Below are positions 34,526 through 43,823 of a stretch of 64,000 bases of DNA, piece after piece (within the stretch, counting starts at the first letter, position 1; every line of letters begins with the position of its first letter). Both the position numbers and the translations under genes were made by a program. The notes below the pieces were generated by a model, which saw only the letters and a list, made by a program, of their open reading frames with translations, was not told where the DNA came from and made no database searches. Origin of the DNA: Phytoseiulus persimilis (lineage: Eukaryota; Arthropoda; Arachnida; Mesostigmata; Phytoseiidae); contig CM075103.1 in assembly GCA_037576195.1 (NCBI GenBank), forward strand, positions 12,028,001-12,092,000, read 5' to 3'.

Positions 34526-36070
34526 ATATTTAAAGTGAAATTTATAACTCGAGGGCGTGTTTTCCTATTCCGCTCATCCGTGGGATGCGTGAAATCAGTG
34601 GAAGTCCACTGTCTGTTCTCGGAACCGTTAGTAGAGAGCCCGAACCGAGCTTTCCCCCGTATTAGTGAAGAGACCACCGTCCAGGCAGTCGGAGCATCGA
34701 ACCTGAGAAGCCTGGGAACACTCGGCTGGAACTCGATTGGACGCCCAATGTTGACCTCATGAGAGTTTCGCAATAAACTGTGGAACAGGAGTAGTCGATA
34801 CTCGTTCCCCCAAACCATTCTCCATTCCCGATTCATCAGACTTCCGGGTAATCCGAAAGCCTGGACTGATCACGCGAGTACCAAGTCGCTCCGTCAGCTC
34901 CGGATACATGGATAATTTCCAGTCTCCCAGCTTCCTGATTGACCCTCTCCAGTCAGCGACCCCCGTTATGAGAGCGGCTGAAAAAAACATGCCTCCCCAC
35001 AATAAACGCCGCGGCTGGAATACCACCCTCTGAAGTTTATTGGAAGAAAACACAGTTACTACTGGTCGCGACTCAATCGTTTGACTCCAGTCAAAGAGCT
35101 GCTCCTAATTTTTTCTTCCCGGAGTCTTCCAAGAGCTTTCGCAAGCCATCTATTTGAACTTGGTGAGTCAAATTCTGGCGCACCTTTTCAATACTGTGTT
35201 TCTCATGCAGGCCAGCGACGGATCGGGGGAGGGGAGGCGAGAGGGGGTATTCGCCCCAGGAGCCGGCGTCGGAGGGCGTGAAATTGAGGTTTAAGATACT
35301 CACGACACTTGAGACATGCGGTGAAGTGGGATCCATATGGAGTGAGGGGAAGGCAAGACCGTCCACGAGAAATACCCGCGAAATTGGCGCACATCATCCG
35401 GAAGGATCCGATCTCAATACTCCGGAAAAACTTGAGTCAGCATCGACGGCAATGTTCGTCCTTCTTATCCCAGTGCGTACAATCGAGCTGCCTCCGCATA
35501 TAGCTTTCACCAAGTTCGACCAACGGGCCGTGGGTTTCGCGGTGGGCAGAGAGAGAAAAAAACTGTGAGCTCAGACGATCCATTTTGCGATAATCGATGG
35601 AATAGCCCGACAGGAATGTAACTGGGAAATAGTTACTTGGGTTGGGATATGAAGAGCTAGTAGATTCCGATTCTGCCAACCGTTTCCTTGGGTCAGCTTT
35701 TGTGATCCTGTTATATCGATTTTTCGGATTTCCGCGATGGACTGCCTCCCGACGGCTTGGACTCTCACCGGAATGGACTCCCCAAGAGATATTTCGGAGC
35801 AACGTATGCGTGTGAGAGTGTCAGGCAAAACGTTATGACAATAACTATATTCTCTCAGTTTGAAGGTGACCGAAATTGAACTTCCATCCCTTCTAGCTCG
35901 GACACCGTGGCTCCGAATCGCATGAAGATTCACCGGGAATATTTGTGTCACAGGCCTACATGCGAATATTCATGTATCAAGAGCAGGAAGAAGAAATCCA
36001 AGAGGCGAAACTCCAGAAAAAACGGAAATCCGAGGTATCAGAAAAACAGAAGCATACCAAACTAGATCAC
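34526..36070. other. intergenic between ARID2 and mRpL41
   Basis: About 1.5 kb. A cysteine-containing minus-strand frame near 35,270-35,390 ends at a donor-like GTGAGT but matches no finger spacing and has no partner exons. No gene is called. Confidence 0.45.
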
Positions 36071-36076
36071 TTTATT
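36071..36076 (-). terminator. poly(A) signal of mRpL41
   Basis: AATAAA on the minus strand, 20 bases past the mRpL41 stop codon, in a suitable position for a short 3' UTR. Confidence 0.65.
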
Positions 36077-36096
36077 GAGTTCAGGAGATAGGTTGA

Positions 36097-36792
36097 TCAC
36101 TGGCCTTTATCGTGATCCAAGAAGCCACAGAAAAGATCCGCTCCAGTTCTTAGCGCTTTGGCTTTTGCCTCCTCGTACCCAAGTTTTTCATCTTCAGAAG
36201 GCTCCAAGCTGTTCCCATGCTCATCTAACTTGCCATCCTTGAAATCGTTCTCGATTTTCTCCGAGTAGATTGCTTCGAACAGGTTCTGGAAGAAGTCACG
36301 GATCGTATTAACGGATCGTAATGCTCCACAAGCTGTGCCGAGCCCCGAAGCTCCGAAGGATTGGAGGATACTCTGTCCGGGGCAATGAACCGTGCTCCGA
36401 AAATGTAGATCGGAGCCTGGTCGGCTACCGGGAACCTTTATTCGGAATGGAGGATGAGCGGAAAAATCCCTAAATGCGGCAGCATCGGACTGACCAGCAC
36501 CTACCTCAGCGGTGAATTCGCTCTGGGTGACTTCAGGAACGTTGTATGACACGTAAGGTTTGAGATAGAAGCCTTCAAGGTCGGGAACGATGAGTTCCGG
36601 TATTCTCTCGGGCACTATTTCGTCGCTCTGGAAAGCGGTCGGCAATCTCTGGCCGAAAGTTTCCACATGAATCGGGTTCTGCCGATCGTGAAAGGTTCCT
36701 CTAACGTTGGGCATCTGGAATTTTCTGAAATTCCTCTTGCCCCAACGAGCGCCAGACGTTGATATGGATCTCACAAAAGTCAGTGAATTCAT
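36097..36792 (-). CDS. mRpL41: mitochondrial large-subunit ribosomal protein L41
   Basis: This is a component of the mitochondrial 39S ribosomal subunit. Two exons are inferred: 36792-36505 (96 codons) and 36285-36097 (62 codons plus stop), giving 158 residues against 137 in human. The arginine/serine-rich N-terminus (SLTFVRSISTSGARWGKR) fits a mitochondrial targeting sequence. The family core is clear: PELIVPDLEGFYLKPYVSYNVPE, then LFEAIYSEKIENDFKDGK. The intron (36504-36286, 219 bases, donor GTAGGT, acceptor TTCCAG) is a multiple of three and contains no stop, so the unspliced frame reads as 231 residues. The inserted 73 residues have no counterpart in the family, so splicing is the better model. 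It is divergent from ATMIN. Confidence 0.92.
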   Translation of the reverse strand: MNSLTFVRSISTSGARWGKRNFRKFQMPNVRGTFHDRQNPIHVETFGQRLPTAFQSDEIVPERIPELIVPDLEGFYLKPYVSYNVPEVTQSEFTAEVGAGQSDAAAFRDFSAHPPFRIKVPGSRPGSDLHFRSTVHCPGQSILQSFGASGLGTACGALRSVNTIRDFFQNLFEAIYSEKIENDFKDGKLDEHGNSLEPSEDEKLGYEEAKAKALRTGADLFCGFLDHDKGQ

Positions 36793-37296
36793 GTCAGGAG
36801 TTCACTCCGGGGTCTCTGTGCGTGGAAAGCCCTAAGAAGCAAAAACACGCGCGACGCGTCAATCCAACATGGCGGCTGTAGTTGGAGTCTAGCTGTACTG
36901 AATTCCGATTCATCTAACCTAATTGTTCCTCTGAGGTCGAAGGTCCCGGGAGGTCAACACTCATCCAGAATGGTATAGACCCTGAAAATAAACGAGATAC
37001 ACCCGAGGATCTGAACAGGTGGTTCTGCACGACATGGAGACCGCGGAACCGTGTGTCCACACACGACCACAACACGAGCACTTGAACTTCAAGAAGAAAA
37101 ACGGAGGGCCGTGTCCCTTTGAGGAGCACCTGTCAATTTTCATTTTTCTCAAGAACCCTGAGGAAAGGGGTAGGCCCCAGACACATGATTGAGTCAGACA
37201 AGCGGTCTGTCCCCAGACCTCCGTTGCTCTCCCACTATTTTGAGTTGGAGTAAAATCCTATCTTCGAAAGCTCTGGGTGTTCCAAATGGTTCCGAG
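36793..37296. promoter_or_regulatory. putative bidirectional promoter interval, mRpL41 and ATMIN
   Basis: About 500 bases separate the mRpL41 ATG (minus) from the proposed ATMIN ATG (plus). A short upstream reading frame (ATGGCGGCTGTAG context near 36,869) lies in the expected ATMIN leader. No TATA or initiator element is distinctive. The interval may also hold a missed 5' ATMIN exon. Confidence 0.35.
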
Positions 37297-38709
37297 ATGA
37301 GAACGAGCGGGGTGTTCGAGTGCAGAGAACCACAATGTTTGGTTGATGGCAAGCCGCGATCGTTCTCCAAATCAGCCCTTTTCCGACAGGTGAGGAGTCT
37401 CGACATAGCAGCGTTCAATGGACAACGCAACAGGAGCTTCGATCGATTCTTGAATTCTCTATGAGCTGTCTTATCGGCGACTGCGAATTTGAGCGATCAC
37501 TCGGACTATCGAGGACCTTGGCTCGGTTTCTATACCTACCTGGGATTCGTCTCATTGATGCTGCGGAGGATGCTCGACGATCGTGAATGAATATCTGATG
37601 GTGACTTTTTCCAGCACCAGCTCAAGGTCCATGCGGAGAGGAATCTCATGTGCGGTTCCTGTCCAAAAAAGTTCTCTGTCTCCTATCTTCTGAGGCAGCA
37701 CGAGAAGCAATGCAATCAAACCGTGATCTGTGATATCTGTCGCTTGAAATTCAGTCATCAGAGCTCCTTCCGACGACACCAGAAGTCTTCGAATCATGGT
37801 ATCCCGGGAACTTCGAAGTGAGTCCTCCGTCGATGACGGTTGAGGCGGCATTCGTCCTGGAGTGGGCAGTTGGTAGCGATCTCTCGAGTCAGTGATGATC
37901 TAAGGAGACAATAGTTGTCCGATTTCTGCACGAAATGAGTAGTCTTTATCTGTTGTGTTGTGGCTCCATGAAGCATTACTCTCACTTTCAGGGTGGCGAC
38001 CGGAAATCCTGGCGTTGTTCTCAATATAATGCCGATTCAGTTGGTGCCAATAATCTTGGTGGGTAAAGAATCGAAATCGGTTGCGACCGCAGCAACTCAG
38101 TCAGAGCAACCCAACAACAAGACCAGTTTCAGACCCATCCGACCCAAAGATCCTCCGTCGGCAGCCACGGCTGCGAATTCTAAAGAATCCACCGCTGTGC
38201 AGACTTCAGCCGAGGTGCTACATGCGTTGGGTCCTTCCATAGCAACTCAGACAGTCACGAGCCAATGTAACATCGCGGTCGGAATCGACGAAGTTTTCGA
38301 AGACTTGGAGAAGCTATTCGCTCAAGCCGAAACCCAAACCCATAATCGGATCCCTGAGCAAAACTTTCATCACGCGGAAACCCAGACAAACAAGCCGAAA
38401 GCTGTGAATTCGCACATGCAGACCATCTACGACAAACTGAACGATTTCTCGACGATTGCTCATGATTCACTTGAAAACCCTGGCCAGGTCGATCGAATAC
38501 TGAACGGTGTCGAAGTTCAAACGTCCTTCGAGCCTCAGATGCAACATTTCGGGATGCAGACCGTTTTCCCGCATGATTATAAGATCGCAGGAACTCAAAC
38601 ACCGAGCATTTCCTCTTTTGACGGACAGTGTCAAACCGGAATGGAGTTATCCTCAGTGGAAACGCAAACCATCGAACAATTCCTCAATGAGCTGGAGAAT
38701 ACTGCCTAG
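37297..38709 (+). CDS. ATMIN: ATMIN/ASCIZ-like zinc-finger protein with LC8-binding motif ladder
   Basis: ATMIN (ASCIZ) is a zinc-finger transcription factor that activates the LC8 dynein light-chain gene and is itself bound by LC8 through TQT motifs, forming a feedback sensor. Three exons are inferred: 37297-37389, 37615-37817 and 37992-38709 (337 residues, junctions in phase). Fingers: residues 9-37 (FECREPQC...HQLKVH), 44-64 (CGSCPKKFSVSYLLRQHEKQC) and 70-92 (CDICRLKFSHQSSFRRHQKSSNH), matching the vertebrate fingers after the first. The C-terminal half holds ten Q-T motifs: TQT at 184, 213, 229, 300 and 323, and variant VQT, MQT or CQT at 168, 241, 274, 287 and 312. The chosen ATG gives a start just before the second family finger. 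The usual first finger was not found and may lie in an unrecognised upstream exon. Identity rests on finger order plus the motif ladder. Confidence 0.88.
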
Positions 38710-38816
38710 AAAGATGCGCCGAATGGTTCTCTCAGCGAGCTCCACGATTTTGATAGAGTCCATTACCGAACCGTACGAGCGTTGTTGTTGTTCGCTATCG
38801 TATACAGAAGCTGTGC

Positions 38817-38822
38817 AATAAA
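38817..38822 (+). terminator. poly(A) signal of ATMIN
   Basis: AATAAA about 107 bases after the ATMIN stop, the first such hexamer downstream on the plus strand. Confidence 0.65.
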
Positions 38823-39510
38823 GATTCAAGATATTTTCCTGTCGTATCACCTCCTACCTATTGGGAGAGGAATCATAGGACTTCAAACGCTAATTCAAAG
38901 GTTGAAGAGTCACCTGAATGGTTCAAGGTTCGAGCTTCCGTCGAATGGCATGGACGTGCGGCATCCAGTACCGCAACCGGTCTTTGGCGCGATTATCCCT
39001 GATGGAACGCGAGGGATCAACCACTGCCGATCGATGGTCGCGAATCTTGGTTTTCCAGCGAATCATCCAGCCGGCGAGAAGCTTCTCGCTCATCTATCGA
39101 CTGTTCAACTTCCGTTCGACAACTCAGCGTGTAAACTCGAAGATGGTGAGGAATATCAGAGTCAGAAGCCGCGCACAGTACCGGAAGCCTCACCTGATCG
39201 ACGAACATTAAGCCAGAGCTCGCAATCAGAGAAGCATGAAATCTCTGTGGAAAGTTCAGTTATTCACGGAAAACAACCGTTGTTTGGATGAGGGGTGAGG
39301 GATCCTCTGTCGCAAGTGCACGTTGACTACCAACATGCATTGCGGAGGGACCGTATGCTCCGAGTCCGCATTCAACGTGCAAGAAACGCATGCCTAGCCT
39401 GACACAAGGCGGCTTCCCGTGAGCGTCGGAGCTCGATCTAGAGGAACATACATTGTGATCAGGAAATCCGCGCGCGAACGGCGCAACGAGCGCGCCTCCA
39501 TTCTCACATC
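38823..39510. other. intergenic, ATMIN to importin-alpha-like gene
   Basis: A plus-strand frame with an ATG at 38,950 (113 codons) is open, but a second overlapping frame is equally open and neither matches a family. Just before 39,511 another frame reads as a basic, arginine-rich stretch (RKSARERRNERASIL), out of frame with the next gene. No gene is called. Confidence 0.4.
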
Positions 39511-41258
39511 ATGTCTTCCGAAGTTTCGGCATCAGTTCCGAGCGAAGGTCTGTTGGAGTTCACTGTTCAATATTCACGTCCCGCGATCCCTCCACTTTCT
39601 CGACGGGGTCCGTTAACTCAAACGAAATCTGCGGGATTCGTTCTCTTTGAGTCGGAGAGGAGCCGTTGGCTTCCAACGATCGCTTGGGCGAATTGGTCAT
39701 GTCAGAAGGCTTGAGCTTCGATTTCCTTCCAGACCTTCCCGGGGTTCGAGCAATGACCGGCGCAGAGCTCGTGTACGGAGCAAGAAGAGGTTCGTGAGCT
39801 TCCGGACTCGAAATTGACCGCCAAGGGGTACGAACCGTTCCATATTCTTCTTTCATTAGCTCGTTCTTAAACCTCGTTGTGCCGATTTCAGCTCTGGAAT
39901 CAGAGAACGGTGCGCTGGTCCGAGACTATTTCATGGAGCTCCGGAAAATGCTCGTGGACCCTGGAGAATTGACGCTCGTATTGGACATTGAACTGCGAGG
40001 TCTACTCCAGACGAGTTTGTGCAGTGCCCTGGGAAACGTGCCCCTCGCCGCGCTCTCCGTCCTCACGGACAGCCTCCAGTCACTTGGCAACATGATCGTT
40101 GTTGAGAAGAATGCCAGTTTGATCAAAGTTCTTCTTCGGCTCATCAAGCTCGATGTCATCCTGGTTGCCACAACGTCCGAAATACTAGTTCCGGCTTTCG
40201 AAGCTTTGGCGTGGTGGTGTTCGCGCGGCAAAACGCACCGGACACTGTTCTTAGAAATATTCCCGATCGAGTTTTTAGATGAGATCTACACTCCCGACTG
40301 TCCGCTGGATGTTTTCACGTCATACATCAGCCTTGTCGCGACTATCATCCAATCTGGGAACGATTGCAACGGTGTCCTGCCCATGGTGCTGCAGATCTTC
40401 ACAAGGTCGTTGAGGGATCGAGGTGTCGGCAAAACGTGCGAGATCGCCGAAACCATCTGCATTTCCATGTCGAACGTTGTGGATGACTTCCAGGCGGATA
40501 ACGTGGTCGAGGAAATACTCGAATCGCGTCTCACTTCAGCTTTGGTTAGACACGTGATGGCTCTGCCTACGTACGTTTTCCCTGGAGCTTGCGTGAGGAC
40601 CTGTCTGGGGCCGATGATGAAAGTTTTCGTGAACCTTATGGTCTCCTCTGAAGAATACTGTCAGCGCTTCGTCGATCAAGGGATACTGTCAGTGATGGAA
40701 GTCAGTCTCGCCGGGCAGATTTCTGAGTCGTGTCGCTTCACGTGCATGGCTCTGACAAACGCCTTCGCTCATTCACCGTTCAGTATTGAATATGCCTTGA
40801 ACAGTACCATGGCTGAGCGTCTATTTCAACTCCGAGAGAGTCCAGACCAACGGCTGAGGAAGGAAGCTCTCAGAGCAACGTCAAACATCTTCTCCCGAGC
40901 CTCCTCCGCGCAGATATTCTCAATGATCAAGAAGGGCCATGTTCCAGACATCGTGAAACTCCTACGTTCCACGTACGAAGACGTTGTGAGCAACGGTTTG
41001 CTATCCTTGGTCGCCATGATTGCAGCGACAAATTTCACGGACCCTCTGAAACTACCCGCTCTTCATGCGCTACTGAAGAGGCATGAGGTAGACCAGCTCG
41101 GAGCGGTACTGCGTCACCACAAGATCAAAGAAATCCGCTTGGCCGCAGAAACCGTTCACAAATTTATGACGAAATACCTCGATGAAAGGCAGTTGGGGAG
41201 CGGGGCCATACCGAAATGGTGGGGGACGACCCGAGAGTCAAGTCCATCAGCCCTGTAA
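39511..41258 (+). CDS. importin-alpha-like armadillo protein lacking the IBB domain
   Basis: Two exons are inferred: 39511-39547 (ATG and 37 bases) and 39892-41258, giving 467 residues. The junction (GAA G|GTCTGT ... TTTCAG|CT CTG) keeps phase. The body is all-helical with leucine-rich hydrophobic periodicity typical of armadillo repeats. The C-terminal half resembles importin alpha repeats (EALRATSNIFSRASSAQIFSMI, VPDIVKLLRSTYEDVVSNGL). Importin alphas carry nuclear-localisation cargo, using conserved W-x3-N ladders on the inner surface. Here only isolated tryptophans remain and W-x3-N is largely missing, so cargo binding may be altered. The basic N-terminal importin-beta-binding domain is absent from this model, although a basic stretch is open just upstream in another frame. 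It could be a diverged paralogue or another armadillo-family protein. Confidence 0.7.
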
Positions 41259-41766
41259 TTTGATATACGTCTGCCACTGTGAAGATGTTTATTTTTTCAA
41301 ATATCTCCCGATCAGCATTGGAATGAAGAAAGGTGACTTGGAATTTGACCGTGGCATATTCCAAGTTCATCTGAAAAAGTTCGATGTCCTTCTAGCGCAG
41401 TTCGGGTTCTACCTGTGAGATAAACCAGATAAATGGATCGGATATGATATTTTCGAGAGGGTTCGAAGTTTTCTCGAGAACTGGTTTCAGTCACGAGCTG
41501 AATTCCTCGCCGCCCTCCAACGATTCCTAGACTACATGACTCAAACAAGGAGGCGAGGAGAGCGAGGGGATGCTGTCATTCATTGATTCGATGGATCAAT
41601 TTCATCAATTCGGAACCACGTCGAAGGCACAGAGAAGTTGTTCCACTTGAGTAGCCATAGCATCCTGGGCTGAGCATTCTGCGACAGCACATATTTCTGC
41701 GTACATCGCGTAGAGCTCAGAGTGTTGGTCGCAAAGTTATCCGATCATGTCCCACATTCAGATGGC
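41259..41766. other. intergenic between convergent genes
   Basis: About 500 bases between the convergent importin-alpha-like gene (plus) and the AIG1/ADTRP gene (minus). Only short frames. Plus-strand TTTATT near 41,290 could serve as a minus-strand poly(A) signal, though it is far from the stop. Confidence 0.45.
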
Positions 41767-42766
41767 CTAGATCGCTTTCTTGAGCTCTGTGTCTGTATTG
41801 TTTCCACTTTTTCGGTTCCTCCAGCGGAGGAAAGCATGGCAGCCCAGATACAACAAAAATAACACGACACTGTTGGCAATCGAGAACGCAGCCAGTTGAG
41901 CTGCTGAGAGCACCTGCATCACGGGATAGACCCAGACTCCCTTGGCGTTCCCTAGGTAGAGAACCCAGACTTGGTAGATGGCGAACCAGGTAAGCATTCC
42001 GAAGAATCCTACGATCTTCGATGGCACCTTGTGTCTGCGCAGCAGCGCTTCAAGGACGGCTGTTACCGTTATCAACGTGTGCTGCAATGAAAATAGTATT
42101 CCTCCTCCATTCAGGGTTCGCAGGTGGCAGTCTCGCTCTATTGAGTCGATAGAGCCCTCCATGGGATGCAGCTTTCGATCGAAGCTTGCGGTCATGGCAC
42201 ATCCAGTGTGTTATTTTGTCAAAGCGCTCCACGGAGCTACCGCGGACTCACCTGTGAATGGTTCAACCATTTTGGGTAGAATGGTTCGACCCTCCTGGGA
42301 AGAATCAGCTCGCGGTCATAAGCGTAAAGACCCCAGAATGAGCAAGTTATGAAAATGCACGACGGCAGGGAAACAGAGCAGAAGATGAAGTCTCGCAGTC
42401 GTGTCAGGAATCTGAGTCTGAGAACGTTGAGCGCGAGACAGAGGCCGAAATACGCGAGGCACAGAGTCTGCAATAGATGATCTTCATTTCAATAGACTTC
42501 ATTGCGAATTGAGTTACGTCCAAACGTAGGCTCGATTATTGCAGATTCCGCAATACACGAAACAGCAACCGGAGCGAACAGGAAAAATACGCGAAAGAAC
42601 TCACAATATTCCACACGGTGAGGAACTTCCATTTGCCAGCGTACGCGTACTTGGCATCCGAGATGGGGAGGTTCAAATGATAGATCGAGTAATAACTGAC
42701 GTAGGAGTAGATGGAAAACGCGATGATATGGAGCATCGTCGCGCACTTCGAAGCCGTTTCCGTCAT
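41767..42766 (-). CDS. AIG1/ADTRP family membrane hydrolase
   Basis: Members of this family are multi-pass membrane threonine hydrolases. Mammalian AIG1 and ADTRP cleave fatty-acid esters of hydroxy fatty acids. Three exons are inferred: 42766-42605, 42467-42252 and 42081-41767, giving 230 residues, the same length as human ADTRP. The essential threonine of AIG1 corresponds to T50 in GKWKFLT, and the catalytic histidine to H127 in WLNHSQHTLIT. Other landmarks are the FWGLYAYDREL motif and the GVWVYPV motif before the last membrane helix. Five to six hydrophobic helices are visible. The start is the first ATG of the open segment; an ATG-less open stretch precedes it by seven codons. The polar tail (RKSGNNTDTELKKAI) is probably cytosolic. 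AIG1 and ADTRP orthologues cannot be separated here. Confidence 0.9.
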
Positions 42767-43823
42767 TTTCGAACAATGATTCCTCAACTAAAAGTACACG
42801 ATCAGGCAATAATCGGATGAAGCCGCGACGGACCACAGCAAGACTCGAGAGGCTTCCTCAACTTCGAGGGATCGCGAATGGAACTGACCTCCGTTTCATG
42901 GAACTCTACTGTCTGCTTTTTATCGTCGCTTTGAGATTATTATCATCCGCCAGGAATACGCCTCTACTACCGGGCAAGCGCTTGAAGAATCTAACAGGTG
43001 GATGGACTCAGAGCTCGGAGGAACGGGCCTGCTGAGCGTTTCAGTGGAAGTTCTAATTCAATATCAAACGACTGCCTTCCATTAAATATGGAGCGGCTTG
43101 TGGTTTTTGCTGCAGCGACATCGACTGGTATCTTCACGCCAATCGCTATCCAAAGTACAGCACCGAATCGATGCAGAGTGTTTGACTAACTTGGGCGACA
43201 CTTGCTCGGAAATCCGTCAACTCCACGCTGAGTCCACCCAGTTTCTTATGCGAGCGCTGTTGGCTCGTACAGTAAATCAGCTTGTTCTAGCATCGATTAA
43301 GTTTCCCGGATCAACCGATCACTTCCAACAATGTGAGAATCAGAGCTCTGGCAACTCGAAGTGTCGATAAAATCGGGTGCTAGAACATTCGTGGTTAGTT
43401 TGAGTCGAATCCCCTCCTGGGAGAGGGGTAGATGGAACAATGCAGTTCAAGTGTTGGCTCCAAAGGATTAGACGATGTTGCTCGCAGACCAGTTACAATA
43501 TCTCTCTTGATATCGACACGGGATTTCTTTCAGCTGAGCCGGCTAAATTCATTCCCCCTCGAGTGCGGTGATAAAATGCACCGATCTCACTATCTCGTGT
43601 CCAGGAGGCGAGATTATTTTGCTCCTGATTCCCTCCTTTTGTGCAAGAATGGGTCCGGATTGATGACCTTCTTAACAAAAACTATCCAGTTGACCAGTGG
43701 AAATCAGGGAAACCGGAACATGAAATGAAGAGGAATACTCTCGGAGAACGCCAAGTCCATTTCAACATTTTTAATGTACAATCTTCTCTCGCTCAATTAT
43801 ACACATGGTCGACAATGAAAATT
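42767..43823. other. intergenic between AIG1/ADTRP and DDX31
   Basis: About 1 kb of short frames with no recognisable product. It includes the AIG1/ADTRP promoter side and the DDX31 3' flank. Near 43,770 the minus strand reads ATTAAA, a possible variant poly(A) signal for DDX31. Confidence 0.45.

Noticed and set aside
35270..35400. Cysteine-containing minus-strand frame ending at a GTGAGT
   Set aside because: Cysteine and histidine spacing fits no zinc-binding family, and no neighbouring exon continues it.
38950..39291. 113-codon plus-strand frame between ATMIN and the importin-alpha-like gene
   Set aside because: An overlapping frame is equally open and neither resembles a known protein; left unannotated.
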